A DNA stretch of 64,000 bases, from positions 1 through 64,000 of the forward strand of contig MEOA01000023.1 of the NCBI GenBank assembly GCA_001768515.1. The letters are read 5' to 3'. Shown here piece by piece: positions 1-8,790 of this stretch. The translations under genes were made by a program, and so were the position numbers. The notes beneath the pieces are model-generated. The model made no database searches. It worked only from the letters and a program-made list of their open reading frames with translations, and was not told the DNA's origin. Position 1 is the stretch's first letter. The number at the start of each line of letters is the position of its first letter. This DNA is from Bacteroidetes bacterium GWE2_42_24. Lineage in GTDB: Bacteria > Bacteroidota > Bacteroidia > Bacteroidales > TTA-H9.

Positions 1-13
1 AAATGTACCGAAC

Positions 14-952
14 TCAGGACCCGATAGTCCAAGAAATTAGATTACTACAATATTCTAAAACATAACCTTTCGAATTTAATGTTCCAAAAAAGAATCTTTT
101 ATAATTGCCATTTATATTTCTTATAAAGGCAGGAATTTTAGCCCCTCTAACCAGCAATAGTTTTCCAGATTTTGGAAAGCAAGTATAATATAGTGCATTC
201 TTTAAATTTGAAGATTCGTTGTTTTTGATATACGAATCTCCCCTTAGCTCAGCTTGTTTTCCATCTGGTTGGAGCCGCCACCAACCCATACTTGATATCA
301 TATCATTATAATCTTTGTAATCGCCAGGATGTGAATGAACAAATGCGATAACGGATTCTCCCGAATGACACATTTGCTCAGCACTAGGAGAAGTCCTCGA
401 ACCACCTAGGCAATCACCCAATGAATGATTTGAGCCTAAAGAATATCTTTCCTCTCCGTTATCCGTCTTATATCGATCCATTCTCCATTCGACATCTGTA
501 TGATCAGCAAGAAATGTAAAAGCTTCTGCCATGTCTTTTTGACTTCTATTATCACCATCAGCTACGCTAACTCCATCTGGCCTTGCTGAAAGCTGATCAA
601 ATAAATCTCTTTTATTCATAGTAAGAGACTCATCTGTACGTTTACCATTATCATCAACTTTGTATAAAGTGTGTTTTTTACTTTCTCTAATCCACTTAAC
701 TCTACCATTACTTCCAACTTCCCATTCATCTTCTCCGTATGGATCAATTACATTAATTGGTCTATTCCCAACATAACAATATGGTGTTTGATGCGCATAC
801 TTCTCTGCCAATGGATCCACACTCAACCACACGCTACTTCTCGGATCATAGTAGCGGGCGCCATAGTAGTATAGGCCGCTCTCAGCATCAAGTTCTTTGC
901 CGTTGAACTTGTACACGTTCTGGAATGTTCCTGTAGAGGTTTGTTGTGCCAT
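14..952 (-). CDS. RHS-repeat core tip with C-terminal JAB-like toxin domain (orphan tip)
   Basis: The N-terminal 70 residues are the conserved RHS-associated core (YKFNGKELDAESGLYYYGARYYDPR, seen as KFNGKELD then YYYGARYYDP, followed by DPLAEKY and NRPINVIDPYGE). In polymorphic toxins this marks the junction to a variable toxin end. The following 240 residues are unlike the core. They contain FVHSHPGDYKDYND, the HxHP signature of JAB/MPN-type metallopeptidase-like toxin domains, so a JAB-like toxin is likely. The frame opens at ATG 952 in the middle of an RHS core: intact family members are several times longer and read PFGE directly into this AQQTS segment. Upstream, PFGE lies in another frame. 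It is therefore a tip fragment, not a complete RHS protein, and may be a silent cassette or a pseudogene. The toxin assignment rests on one motif. Confidence 0.7.
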   Translation of the reverse strand: MAQQTSTGTFQNVYKFNGKELDAESGLYYYGARYYDPRSSVWLSVDPLAEKYAHQTPYCYVGNRPINVIDPYGEDEWEVGSNGRVKWIRESKKHTLYKVDDNGKRTDESLTMNKRDLFDQLSARPDGVSVADGDNRSQKDMAEAFTFLADHTDVEWRMDRYKTDNGEERYSLGSNHSLGDCLGGSRTSPSAEQMCHSGESVIAFVHSHPGDYKDYNDMISSMGWWRLQPDGKQAELRGDSYIKNNESSNLKNALYYTCFPKSGKLLLVRGAKIPAFIRNINGNYKRFFFGTLNSKGYVLEYCSNLISWTIGS

Positions 953-1057
953 ACGTTATTCGCGGCGGTTTATATTTTCAATGGTGCTCATGAGTATCCT
1001 TCGGATAGTTCACCGAATGGCAAATCTACAAACATTTGGTACGACAAACCAGACCTA
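953..1057 (-). pseudogene. Out-of-frame RHS core fragment joining two tips
   Basis: On the minus strand this stretch reads YQMFVDLPFGELSEGYS and then a stop. FVDLPFGE is the RHS core segment that normally runs straight into AQQTSTG, which is found at 952 in a different frame. About 50 bases with stops in all relevant frames separate the two. The piece looks like the homologous core left at the head of a displaced RHS tip. It has no start codon of its own that would give a sensible protein. Confidence 0.5.
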
Positions 1058-1225
1058 CTAAAAATGAATAATAATTGCATGGTGGTCTGAATTTGGGGAC
1101 ACTGCAATAGCTGGAGCCGGCATTCCATAATACTGTCGATTTCTGAATTCATGTATCTTGAACTTTTCAAGTCCCATTCCCTTGCCAAACTTAAAAAAAG
1201 GTGTATTTTTGTTACCGAAAGACAT
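1058..1225 (-). pseudogene. C-terminal remnant of a second RHS/polymorphic toxin tip
   Basis: A frame not captured by long-ORF calling runs from ATG 1225 to a TAG at 1058 and encodes about 55 residues, including FGKGMGLEKFKIHEF and ending SPNSDHHAIIIHF. The frame stays open a few codons upstream (GNSGQAWV) before a stop. Position and composition suit the tail of an earlier toxin end, sitting directly before another RHS core fragment as in arrays of displaced tips. I do not recognise the domain. Calling it a toxin remnant is inference from position. Confidence 0.35.
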
Positions 1226-1772
1226 CACCCATGCCTGACCAGAATTGCCAGTTTATGAACAACCGGACCAATACATAGCTGCTCCTCCGATAGGGTATTG
1301 ATAACAGGTCGGCAGAGCAAACAGCCCTCAAATTTCCATCATCTGCCCGTAACACCCAACATCATCCTCCCAATCGGAATGGCTAATGGCTCCGTTGTAC
1401 CAAAGTAAACTGATAATTCCGTTAACAGCATGTAGTGAGCCATTTGATACAGCATACATGCAACTGACAGGGCGAAGCCATGGTAAATAACCGGATACTC
1501 ATTGATTCTATACTGATGCTCCGGATGGATTTTATAAACGGCTCATTCGCAATATATAATGCATAAATGGCTGTCTTTGTATTAAATAACGAATTCAAAA
1601 AATATGTTCAATTGAATTAAATTATAAGAAGATTCTCAGGTAGTCTGAATTGACCAAACAGAGAATAGCGTCTTATTCCGAAAGAAAAGAGCCCCATAAA
1701 AAACCATCAATTATTAACATTAAAACATATTATCGTTTTAATTATCAACAATCCTAATCAAATACTTCTTAA
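1226..1772. other. Gene-free interval with decayed minus-strand frames
   Basis: No complete gene was found. A minus-strand frame open from 1498 to a TGA at 1328 encodes a plausible protein tail (SLLWYNGAISHSDWEDD..., ending GQMMEI) with no proper start. It could be a remnant of an immunity or surface protein belonging to the RHS debris. The 1550-1770 part is AT-rich and probably carries the leader of the gene that starts at 1773, but no TAnnTTTG element is visible. Confidence 0.4.
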
Positions 1773-2465
1773 ATGAAAAAACAATGCCTCCTTCTTTTTC
1801 TCTCCATAGTAACTGTATCTGCATTTGCTCAACGGTTGGATGCGCATCTGATACTTTCAAATCAAGCCCCGGTTTCTTACAGTGAAGGAAATGCAACCTG
1901 TGAGATTACCAGGCATCCGGATGAAACAACTGACGTCAATGCTTTCGTTTGCCAAAAGGACATAACCGAGGCCGGGCCTGACTTACCAGCCCTTGGTGGA
2001 ATCGGCGATACCAGCAACGTAACAGTATTTAAATCAAGATATAATGGCATCCTGGAAGCAGGATTTTATTTGGGTACCCAAACCCACTCCATTGGAATGC
2101 TCGATACTTACTTTATAAGTGGGCGTCAATGGACACCAAATCTCTCATTCGGTATTGGCACCGGGCTACATTACATTTACGACCCGGGGCAGGCAATCAT
2201 TCCCCTCTTTTTAGACCTGAGGTATTTTCTCTCAGACAAAAAGTTATCGCCTTGTTTAATCACAGATTTTGGCGTAAATTTCGACACTCAAAACTCTTTT
2301 GAGACAGGAATAATGGCAAAACTGGCTTTAGGCTTGCGTTACAAAGTATCACCAAAATCAGCGCTGAATCTTAGCCTTGGGTTTGAAATATACCAGATTG
2401 ACCAAGTTGCATATGTCAGGAGAAATACGGGCACTGTAGGTTTAGCTCTTGGTTTTTCTTTCTGA
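1773..2465 (+). CDS. Putative outer-membrane beta-barrel protein
   Basis: The 230-residue product starts with a clear signal peptide (MKKQCLLLFLSIVTVSAFAQ, cleavage after AFAQ). The mature part has alternating hydrophobic and polar strands and ends in phenylalanine after GTVGLALGFSF, the usual C-terminal strand of porin-like barrels in this phylum. The first 60 mature residues are not barrel-like and hold two cysteines (about 44 and 60), so there may be a short periplasmic or surface extension. No family is recognised with confidence. It stands alone, with no operon partner within 170 bases. Confidence 0.6.
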   Translation: MKKQCLLLFLSIVTVSAFAQRLDAHLILSNQAPVSYSEGNATCEITRHPDETTDVNAFVCQKDITEAGPDLPALGGIGDTSNVTVFKSRYNGILEAGFYLGTQTHSIGMLDTYFISGRQWTPNLSFGIGTGLHYIYDPGQAIIPLFLDLRYFLSDKKLSPCLITDFGVNFDTQNSFETGIMAKLALGLRYKVSPKSALNLSLGFEIYQIDQVAYVRRNTGTVGLALGFSF

Positions 2466-2637
2466 ACACAGAACAATATGAACTTCGAATATATTCCTCT
2501 ATCAGGCGATTCAAACTTCATACTGGATTATTCAGGTGCAACAAACGATATCTGTACATAAAACACTATCAGGATAGAAGTACATCAGTATATCTGACAA
2601 AGAAATAAGGCAGAATCATAACAGATTTATAGATAAC

Positions 2638-3504
2638 ATGAAGATCATTCCAATATTACTCGATGGCAAAGCCCTCGCGAAAGAGCTGGAAGCATCCCTG
2701 AAGCTAAGAGTTGCCAGAATCATTAAACAGACAGGAAAGACCCCTGTATTAGCCACCATACTGGTTGGAAACGATCCCTCTTCGGAAGTATATGTAAAGA
2801 TGAAAGGAAATGCCTGCGAAAGAGTCGGTATGACTTCCCTGAGGGTGAACCTTCCGGAAGAGACCACCACAGCGAAGCTGCTTGAAACAATCGGGATTCT
2901 TAACCACGATGACACCATCTGCGGGATACTGTTGCAGCATCCTGTTCCAAAACAGATCGATGAACGTCGCTGCTTCGATCAGATATCTATTGAAAAAGAC
3001 GTTGATGGAGTTACCTGTCATGGATTTGGTCGGATGGTAATGGGTGAAACGGCTTACGGAAGCGCAACCCCTGCTGGAATTATAAGCCTGTTGAAACATT
3101 ATAAACTGAACATTGCGGGAAAACATGCCGTGATTGTGGGACGTAGTCCTATACTGGGAAAACCAATCGCTATGATGCTGCTCAATGAGCAGGCTACTGT
3201 CACCATTTGCCACTCCAGAACAACAAATCTACCTGAATTAATCAACCAGGCCGACATCGTAGTGGGAGCTGTCGGCCGGCCTGAATTCATTAAGGCCGGC
3301 TGGATAAAAGATAATGCCATCGTCATTGATGCCGGGTACCACAAAGGTGGCATCGGCGATATCGAGGTCGATAAAGTGAAGGAGCGTGTTATGGCTTATA
3401 CCCCGGTGCCGGGTGGTGTAGGACCAATGACCATTGTTACACTGATCAGGCAAACCGTCGAATCGGCAGAAAAGAAAATTACAATGAATCAACGCGACCT
3501 GTAA
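2638..3504 (+). CDS. folD: Bifunctional methylenetetrahydrofolate dehydrogenase / methenyl-THF cyclohydrolase
   Basis: FolD interconverts 5,10-methylene-THF, 5,10-methenyl-THF and 10-formyl-THF in the cytosol, using NAD(P). At 288 residues it has normal family length. Visible signatures are the catalytic Tyr-xxx-Lys in [11 protein letters not shown] (about residues 51-55), the substrate loop [13 protein letters not shown], the nucleotide-binding [14 protein letters not shown] (about 163-176) and the C-terminal [14 protein letters not shown]. The usual PCTP/PATP segment reads SATPAGI, a minor variation. It is monocistronic, with 133 bases before the start and about 200 after it. Confidence 0.95.
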   Translation: MKIIPILLDGKALAKELEASLKLRVARIIKQTGKTPVLATILVGNDPSSEVYVKMKGNACERVGMTSLRVNLPEETTTAKLLETIGILNHDDTICGILLQHPVPKQIDERRCFDQISIEKDVDGVTCHGFGRMVMGETAYGSATPAGIISLLKHYKLNIAGKHAVIVGRSPILGKPIAMMLLNEQATVTICHSRTTNLPELINQADIVVGAVGRPEFIKAGWIKDNAIVIDAGYHKGGIGDIEVDKVKERVMAYTPVPGGVGPMTIVTLIRQTVESAEKKITMNQRDL

Positions 3505-3708
3505 ACCAGGGCACACACAATCATCGTCTGATAAGTAAATCAAACACCCGAATAAAACCAATTAAAAAAGAAGCCAGCTACAGATAAAAGACAACCCTAT
3601 CAACCCGGCTTTTCTACTTCAGACTATACGCCCTGATTATAGCCAAACTTCAAAACCAAACCAAAATACAACTTAATCAACTCAGTTATAAATCTTAATA
3701 ACTTCATT

Positions 3709-6700
3709 ATGCAGAAACGTATCCTGGGTACAACACTTTTCATCCTCTGTATTACAGGGCTATTTGCCGGCGAACTGGAGGATGGTTATAAATCATTAAT
3801 CAACAATGACCACAAGATGGCCTGCCAGCATTTCAAAGCGGCATCACTGGACGCTGAAACAAAGGCGGAAGCATACCTGATGCTTGCACTGACACAGGCA
3901 GAGTATGAAGGGAAAGAAGCAGTATTCGACTACTTTCTGAGCTTCTACAAAAGCTGCCCCAATGCCGACATCTATGCATCAGCCCTCTTTACACACCAGA
4001 GTGTTACCAGCTCTTCAAGCCTGAAAACAAAAAAGCAGCTTGCCTGGTTGCAGGAACTCATCAAAAAAGAAGGTGTAAATTCCACACTGAAGGCCAATGC
4101 GCACGAATGCCTGGCCAAACACTATAGTTACACGTATAACCTCAAAGCCTCAAAAGCACAATTTCTTCAGATTGGAGCCATAACAGAGTGGCAGATCGCG
4201 GGTGATTTTGAAAACATCTCAGCCAGTGGATTCGACAAAGACTATGCACCCATTGCTCATCCTGAACCTGAGGCTATCTTCAAAAACAAGGTCAATGCCG
4301 ATGTAAAATGGTTCAGTTTGTTTATGCCGGTACCCGGCAAATGGATCGACTTCACACGTAATTTCGATTGCAACAACACGATGGCATTTGCCCAGACATT
4401 CTGCACCACCACCACCGATCAGGATGTTTGCCTTCGGATTGGGACATCGGGATCGCTTAAAGTTTGGGTCAACGACCAACTCCTCTTTCAGGAGCCGGAA
4501 GAAAGGAACAACGGAATTGACACCTACACCATCCCTGTGCACCTGTTCAGGGGAAACAACAGGATATTGATTCAGATCGGCAGCAGCAAAATAGAACAAT
4601 GCAATTTCATGGTACGCGTTACCGATAAGGCAGGAAATATTGCAGCAGGCCTCACTTTTTCAGATGTTTATAAGCCTTGTAACAAAAGCATGCAGAAAAT
4701 GCCTGTTCCTGAAGTTTCGGCAACTGAAACGTTTTTAAGAGCCTGTATTGCAGCGAACCCCGAAAAGCTGGTAAATTACTTTGTTCTCGCTAACGCGCTG
4801 CTGATGAACGATAAAACCCATGAAGCCAAAGAAATTCTGTTGAAAGTGCAGAAGATGGCCCCCGATTGCAGCTATCTGCTCGGCCAGCTCATCGAGTTAT
4901 ATGCCCGTGACGGGAGTAGAACGTTGGCAAGCCTTACACTCGAAAAGCTAAAAATAGTTGATCCGGAAAGTCCTCAGGTATTAGGGCTTTTGATCGACGA
5001 CCTGCTTGATGCCGAAAATTATTCCGAAGCCAGAAAGAAAGTCGAACTGAAAGAGAAATTGTACGGTGAAACCAGCGATTTATTTATCGACAAAATGCGA
5101 TTAGCGGTCTCAGATAAAGATTTTGATGCGTATGAGAAACTACTCAACAAAGCCTGCTCTGAGTATCCGGAGGATTATGTCTTCGTGGAATTAAAACACA
5201 ATTTTGTACTGAACTACAAACAAGACCTGTATGAAGTCATCGATCTCCTGAAAAATTTCACAAAGAAACGTTTACACAGCGAGGCGCTCGGCACCTTATC
5301 GGAAACCTATTTCAAGGCAGGACTCATCAGGGAAGGGACCAATATACTCAAAGAATTCGTTGATTACTTTCCTTACAGTGATGGGTATCAGAAATCGCTG
5401 GGGATGTTCTACCTCCAACTCAGCAACTACTCAATGGCGAAACAGTACCTCGAAAACTGTATAAAGATTGCTCCTTACTACGGTCCTTACCATGGCAACC
5501 TTGCAAGGGTATTTGAAGGAATGGGAGATAAGAAACACGCCATAAGCGAGTATCAACTCAATATCCTTTACAGTCCAAGTGATTATGTCGCCATCCAGAA
5601 GTTGAGAAATCTGCAATCTAAAAAAGATGTTTTCAAGTACTTTCCCGAGAAAGATTATTACAAACTATTTGAAAACTCACCAACCGAAAAGGACTACCCA
5701 TCGGATAATATCATTTCCATAGCCGACGACAGGCAGGTAATTCTTTACGAAAATGGCGGTTGCGAAATACGCCATTCTATGCTATATAAAGCTCTTACCC
5801 TAAAAGGAATCGACAACCTGAAGGAATATTGGATCAGCAGTCTTGGTACTGAGTCCTATTCAATTGAAAAGGCCGAAGTTCTGAAAAAGAATGGCAACCG
5901 GCTTCAGGCTGAGGTGAGAGATAACCACATTGTATATACATCACTTGAACCAGGTGATGCTGTTTATCTGATATACAAAACGAAGAGACACATAACCGGA
6001 CAAATGACCAAGCACTTTTATGAAAGTTGGCTTCTAAACAACTGGTACCCAACTCTTAGTAACGAATACCACCTTTTGGTCGCCAATGGTGTAAAGTTTG
6101 ATTATAGCATGAAAAATTCTGATCTCAAGCCGGTAATCACCGATGCTGACGACTTTAAGCTATATACATGGACAAGGTCCAATACCAAATCAATGCCCAC
6201 AGAATCCTATATGCCGCCAATGGGCGACATCGGCGAATTACTGACCATTTCAACACTGCCCGATTGGGATTATATCGCGAAATGGTACTATGACATTTCG
6301 TTCACCAAGTCGAAAGCCGATACCGAGATCATCAAAAAAGTCAACGAATTGTTGGCTGGAAAAGAAAACCTGACCCAACTAGAAAAAGCACAGATTTTCT
6401 ACAATTATATCCAAAAGTCCATTCGCTACAGTTCTGTTTCATTTCGTCAGAGTGGTACAGTGCCCCAAAAAGCAAGCGAAGTACTCATTACCCGGATCGG
6501 TGATTGTAAGGATCTTGCCATCCTTTTCAATTCCATGTGTAGTGTTGTTGGCATCAGAACGAACATTGTTCTGGTGACCATACGCGAGAACGGGGCTTCA
6601 GGGGAAGGGCTCCCCACATTTGATTTCGATCATGCCATCAGCAAGGCCGAACTCGACGGAAAGTCATATTATATAGAACTCACCTCGGGATACCTTCCTT

Positions 6701-7446
6701 TCGCGACATTAGGTGAGTCGCTCATTAATGCGTTTGTGCTGGAAATTAACAACGACCCGCAAGTGAAGGTTGTGCCCATAAAACTGACGCCAGAAACACG
6801 TCAGCCGAATAATAGCTACCGTGAAGCTACTGCTTCATTCAGCGGCGACAACATGATCCATACCGTCTCAACAAAACGTACAGGAATGATGGCCTCTGGC
6901 TTCAGATATTATTACCGTGATTTGGGAAATGATGAACGACTCAAAGAATTAACCAAATCGCTTTCATCCGATTACTCCAATATCAAACTAGACAACCTGA
7001 GTATAGATTCCAGCCTGTACGATTGCTCAGATACACTCAGGTATAGCTTTACCTATGTTGCACCAAAAGTATTTACGAAAATCCAGAATCTTTCAATCGT
7101 TAAAATTCCGTTGAGCGAAAGGCTCAGTCCCATGCAATTTCTTTCTCCGGAAGAGCGGGTATATCCTATTACCGCATGGTCGTACAGCACTTTCGACACG
7201 ATCTGTGAGAAGGTTACCATTGAATTTCCTGAGAACAAAACAATTGCCGAAGTCCCGGAATCGGTTCACTACTCTTGCAATCAGGCCGATTACTCCATGA
7301 CCTTTTCAGTTGAGGGCAGGGCTCTGCAGGTAATACGAAAGATGACTTGTAAGCTCGACATGGTACCTCTTTCCGATTATGCCACCTACAGATCCTTTAT
7401 GGAATCAGTGGTAAATGCCGACAACCAGCAGATCGGATTCAAATAA
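3709..7446 (+). CDS. Exported TPR / DUF3857 / transglutaminase-like protein
   Basis: A 1245-residue protein with an N-terminal signal peptide (to about residue 20, GLFAGELED). Helical TPR-type repeats fill roughly residues 20-150 and 330-640, separated by a beta-rich segment (about 170-310). A DUF3857 domain follows (about 660-860), then a transglutaminase-like core with catalytic Cys933 in RIGDCKDLAILF and a His in FDFDHAISKAEL, then a beta-rich tail. Bacteroidota carry many such periplasmic or outer-membrane-associated proteins. Their substrates are generally unknown, and protease or cross-linking activity is not proven. It is transcribed alone and followed by an inverted repeat that may end transcription. 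Confidence 0.85.
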   Translation: MQKRILGTTLFILCITGLFAGELEDGYKSLINNDHKMACQHFKAASLDAETKAEAYLMLALTQAEYEGKEAVFDYFLSFYKSCPNADIYASALFTHQSVTSSSSLKTKKQLAWLQELIKKEGVNSTLKANAHECLAKHYSYTYNLKASKAQFLQIGAITEWQIAGDFENISASGFDKDYAPIAHPEPEAIFKNKVNADVKWFSLFMPVPGKWIDFTRNFDCNNTMAFAQTFCTTTTDQDVCLRIGTSGSLKVWVNDQLLFQEPEERNNGIDTYTIPVHLFRGNNRILIQIGSSKIEQCNFMVRVTDKAGNIAAGLTFSDVYKPCNKSMQKMPVPEVSATETFLRACIAANPEKLVNYFVLANALLMNDKTHEAKEILLKVQKMAPDCSYLLGQLIELYARDGSRTLASLTLEKLKIVDPESPQVLGLLIDDLLDAENYSEARKKVELKEKLYGETSDLFIDKMRLAVSDKDFDAYEKLLNKACSEYPEDYVFVELKHNFVLNYKQDLYEVIDLLKNFTKKRLHSEALGTLSETYFKAGLIREGTNILKEFVDYFPYSDGYQKSLGMFYLQLSNYSMAKQYLENCIKIAPYYGPYHGNLARVFEGMGDKKHAISEYQLNILYSPSDYVAIQKLRNLQSKKDVFKYFPEKDYYKLFENSPTEKDYPSDNIISIADDRQVILYENGGCEIRHSMLYKALTLKGIDNLKEYWISSLGTESYSIEKAEVLKKNGNRLQAEVRDNHIVYTSLEPGDAVYLIYKTKRHITGQMTKHFYESWLLNNWYPTLSNEYHLLVANGVKFDYSMKNSDLKPVITDADDFKLYTWTRSNTKSMPTESYMPPMGDIGELLTISTLPDWDYIAKWYYDISFTKSKADTEIIKKVNELLAGKENLTQLEKAQIFYNYIQKSIRYSSVSFRQSGTVPQKASEVLITRIGDCKDLAILFNSMCSVVGIRTNIVLVTIRENGASGEGLPTFDFDHAISKAELDGKSYYIELTSGYLPFATLGESLINAFVLEINNDPQVKVVPIKLTPETRQPNNSYREATASFSGDNMIHTVSTKRTGMMASGFRYYYRDLGNDERLKELTKSLSSDYSNIKLDNLSIDSSLYDCSDTLRYSFTYVAPKVFTKIQNLSIVKIPLSERLSPMQFLSPEERVYPITAWSYSTFDTICEKVTIEFPENKTIAEVPESVHYSCNQADYSMTFSVEGRALQVIRKMTCKLDMVPLSDYATYRSFMESVVNADNQQIGFK

Positions 7447-7518
7447 GCTCAAACCCAGGCCTGGTGTTGCTGAGGAAGCCTCCCGTGCAGATATAAGTAT
7501 CTTCACGGCATATAACCT

Positions 7519-7576
7519 GCCCCGATAAATTTCTCCTGCCCTCCGGCACATGTCTGACAGAGAAATCTATCGGGGC
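7519..7576. repeat. Long inverted repeat with 17-bp arms, possible terminator
   Basis: Arms 7519-7535 and 7560-7576 pair at 16 of 17 positions around a 24-base loop. The right arm contains ATCGGGGC, matching the 3' end of the tRNA-Arg gene that follows. It lies 73 bases after the stop of the large TPR protein, so it could serve as its terminator, although no U-run follows. Confidence 0.5.
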
Positions 7577-7657
7577 TACTCATCTCTATTCGCGTGATGC
7601 TTCTTTAATTTATTCAGGCACCCACAACTACCTCTTCCGGGCTTTGGAATTTTTTTT

Positions 7658-7665
7658 TACCTTTG
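7658..7665 (+). promoter_or_regulatory. Putative -7 promoter element for tRNA-Arg(CCT)
   Basis: TACCTTTG matches the Bacteroidota sigma-ABfr -7 consensus TAnnTTTG. It ends 14 bases before the mature tRNA 5' end, which places the start of transcription a few bases before the tRNA. Confidence 0.6.
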
Positions 7666-7679
7666 CCGCGGTTTTATCT

Positions 7680-7751
7680 GGCCCCGTAGTTCAATGGATA
7701 GAACGGAAGTTTCCTAAACTTTAAATATAGGTTCGATTCCTATCGGGGCTA
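7680..7751 (+). tRNA. tRNA-Arg, anticodon CCT
   Basis: The cloverleaf folds by hand. The acceptor GGCCCCG pairs with CGGGGCT (first pair G-U). The D stem is GTTC/GAAC. The anticodon stem GAAGT/ACTTT closes the loop TTCCTAA, with CCT at 7713-7715. The T stem ATAGG/CCTAT closes TTCGATT. The discriminator is A7751. CCA is not encoded (CCT follows). It decodes AGG. Confidence 0.93.
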
Positions 7752-7762
7752 CCTCCACACTC

Positions 7763-7801
7763 AAAGAACCTCTGAGAATTTGTAATTTTCAGAGGTTCTT
7801 T
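7763..7801 (+). terminator. Hairpin after tRNA-Arg(CCT)
   Basis: Perfect 13-bp arms (7763-7775 and 7789-7801, AAAGAACCTCTGA and its complement) with a 13-base AT-rich loop sit 11 bases after the tRNA. The 3' arm ends in TTCTTTC, a weak U-tract. This is most likely the tRNA terminator. Confidence 0.75.
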
Positions 7802-8340
7802 CATTATCCAAAATGTAATCAAAGGAATCACAACCCGGAAATGACTATGCCGCTCATAGAAGCTCATATTCCCCCCAACCATCCGGATTGGCATCAACGC
7901 TTTCTGAAAATTGAGTCATAAAACCCATCATCAATCAAACAGTTTAGACCAACCATATCCTGATTGCCCGCCTATAAGGTTTTCTTTATTCAAAAAAAAG
8001 TATTATATTCGCAGATAAGCTAAGCCTTAAACAAGCAATAATCTGAGCATAAAATACTGACCTGCTGTGCACTATTTGCAATAACTCTTTAAAACGCACA
8101 ACAGAAGCAAGCATTATTTCCCGGAAAGAATGCTTATTAATATCGAAAATATTAGGGTAACAACAAGAATCCCGCGATAATTTGCCAGGGCAGCCATATT
8201 TCATAGATCGATCAGCTCAGTATCGTGCGTTTCCCAAGGTGGGTAAGCGTTGAAATTCATTGCTTTTCTGATACAAAAAAGCAATTGTTGCCGGTGGAGG
8301 ACTTAGGACTGCAGACAAATCACATATAAACCAAACAAAT
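7802..8340. other. Gene-free interval
   Basis: About 540 AT-rich bases between tRNA-Arg and the next gene. Only short open frames without a coding look occur on either strand, and no promoter element of the TAnnTTTG type was found near 8341. Nothing else was recognised. Confidence 0.5.
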
Positions 8341-8790
8341 ATGATAGAAATAAAAATGTACACAGAAACCGACAAGCCTGATCACAATGAAAAAAAAGTG
8401 ATCATCGGGTTTCTGTTTAAGCATCTTGAGAACTTCGGTGATGCGATTGCCGACATCGAAAAGGCAGTAGACTATGCGCTAAAGGAATACAATTCGTTCG
8501 GCGGCTTTGTTTTAACGGCACAGCAAGACCATGAAATGCTTGGGGCTGTAGTGGTTAACCAGACAGGGATGGAGGGATATATCCCGGAAAACATACTGGT
8601 CTACATTGCAACCCACAAGAATCACAGGGGCAAAGGAATTGGCAAAATGCTTATGCAGGAAGCTATCACCAAATGCAGTGGCAATGTGGCGTTGCATGTT
8701 GAACCTGATAACCCGGCCAGATTTCTATATGAGAAAGTTGGCTTCACAACGAAGTATATAGAAATGCGACTACTGAAAACCCCCTCCTGA
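8341..8790 (+). CDS. GNAT-family N-acetyltransferase
   Basis: A 149-residue protein with the acetyl-CoA-binding motif A HRGKGIGKMLM (about residues 98-108) and a C-terminal NPARFLYEKVGF motif, both typical of GNAT enzymes. The acceptor substrate cannot be read from sequence. Its stop overlaps the start of the racemase-like gene by one base (TGATG), so the two are translationally coupled and probably act on related compounds. An amino acid such as ornithine or a D-amino acid would suit the neighbour, but that is inference. Confidence 0.85.
   Translation: MIEIKMYTETDKPDHNEKKVIIGFLFKHLENFGDAIADIEKAVDYALKEYNSFGGFVLTAQQDHEMLGAVVVNQTGMEGYIPENILVYIATHKNHRGKGIGKMLMQEAITKCSGNVALHVEPDNPARFLYEKVGFTTKYIEMRLLKTPS

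Noticed and set aside
988-1188. 66-codon minus-strand ORF as an independent gene
   Set aside because: Only its last part (FVDLPFGE) is protein-like and belongs to the RHS core; the first part is antisense or out of frame to another remnant frame.
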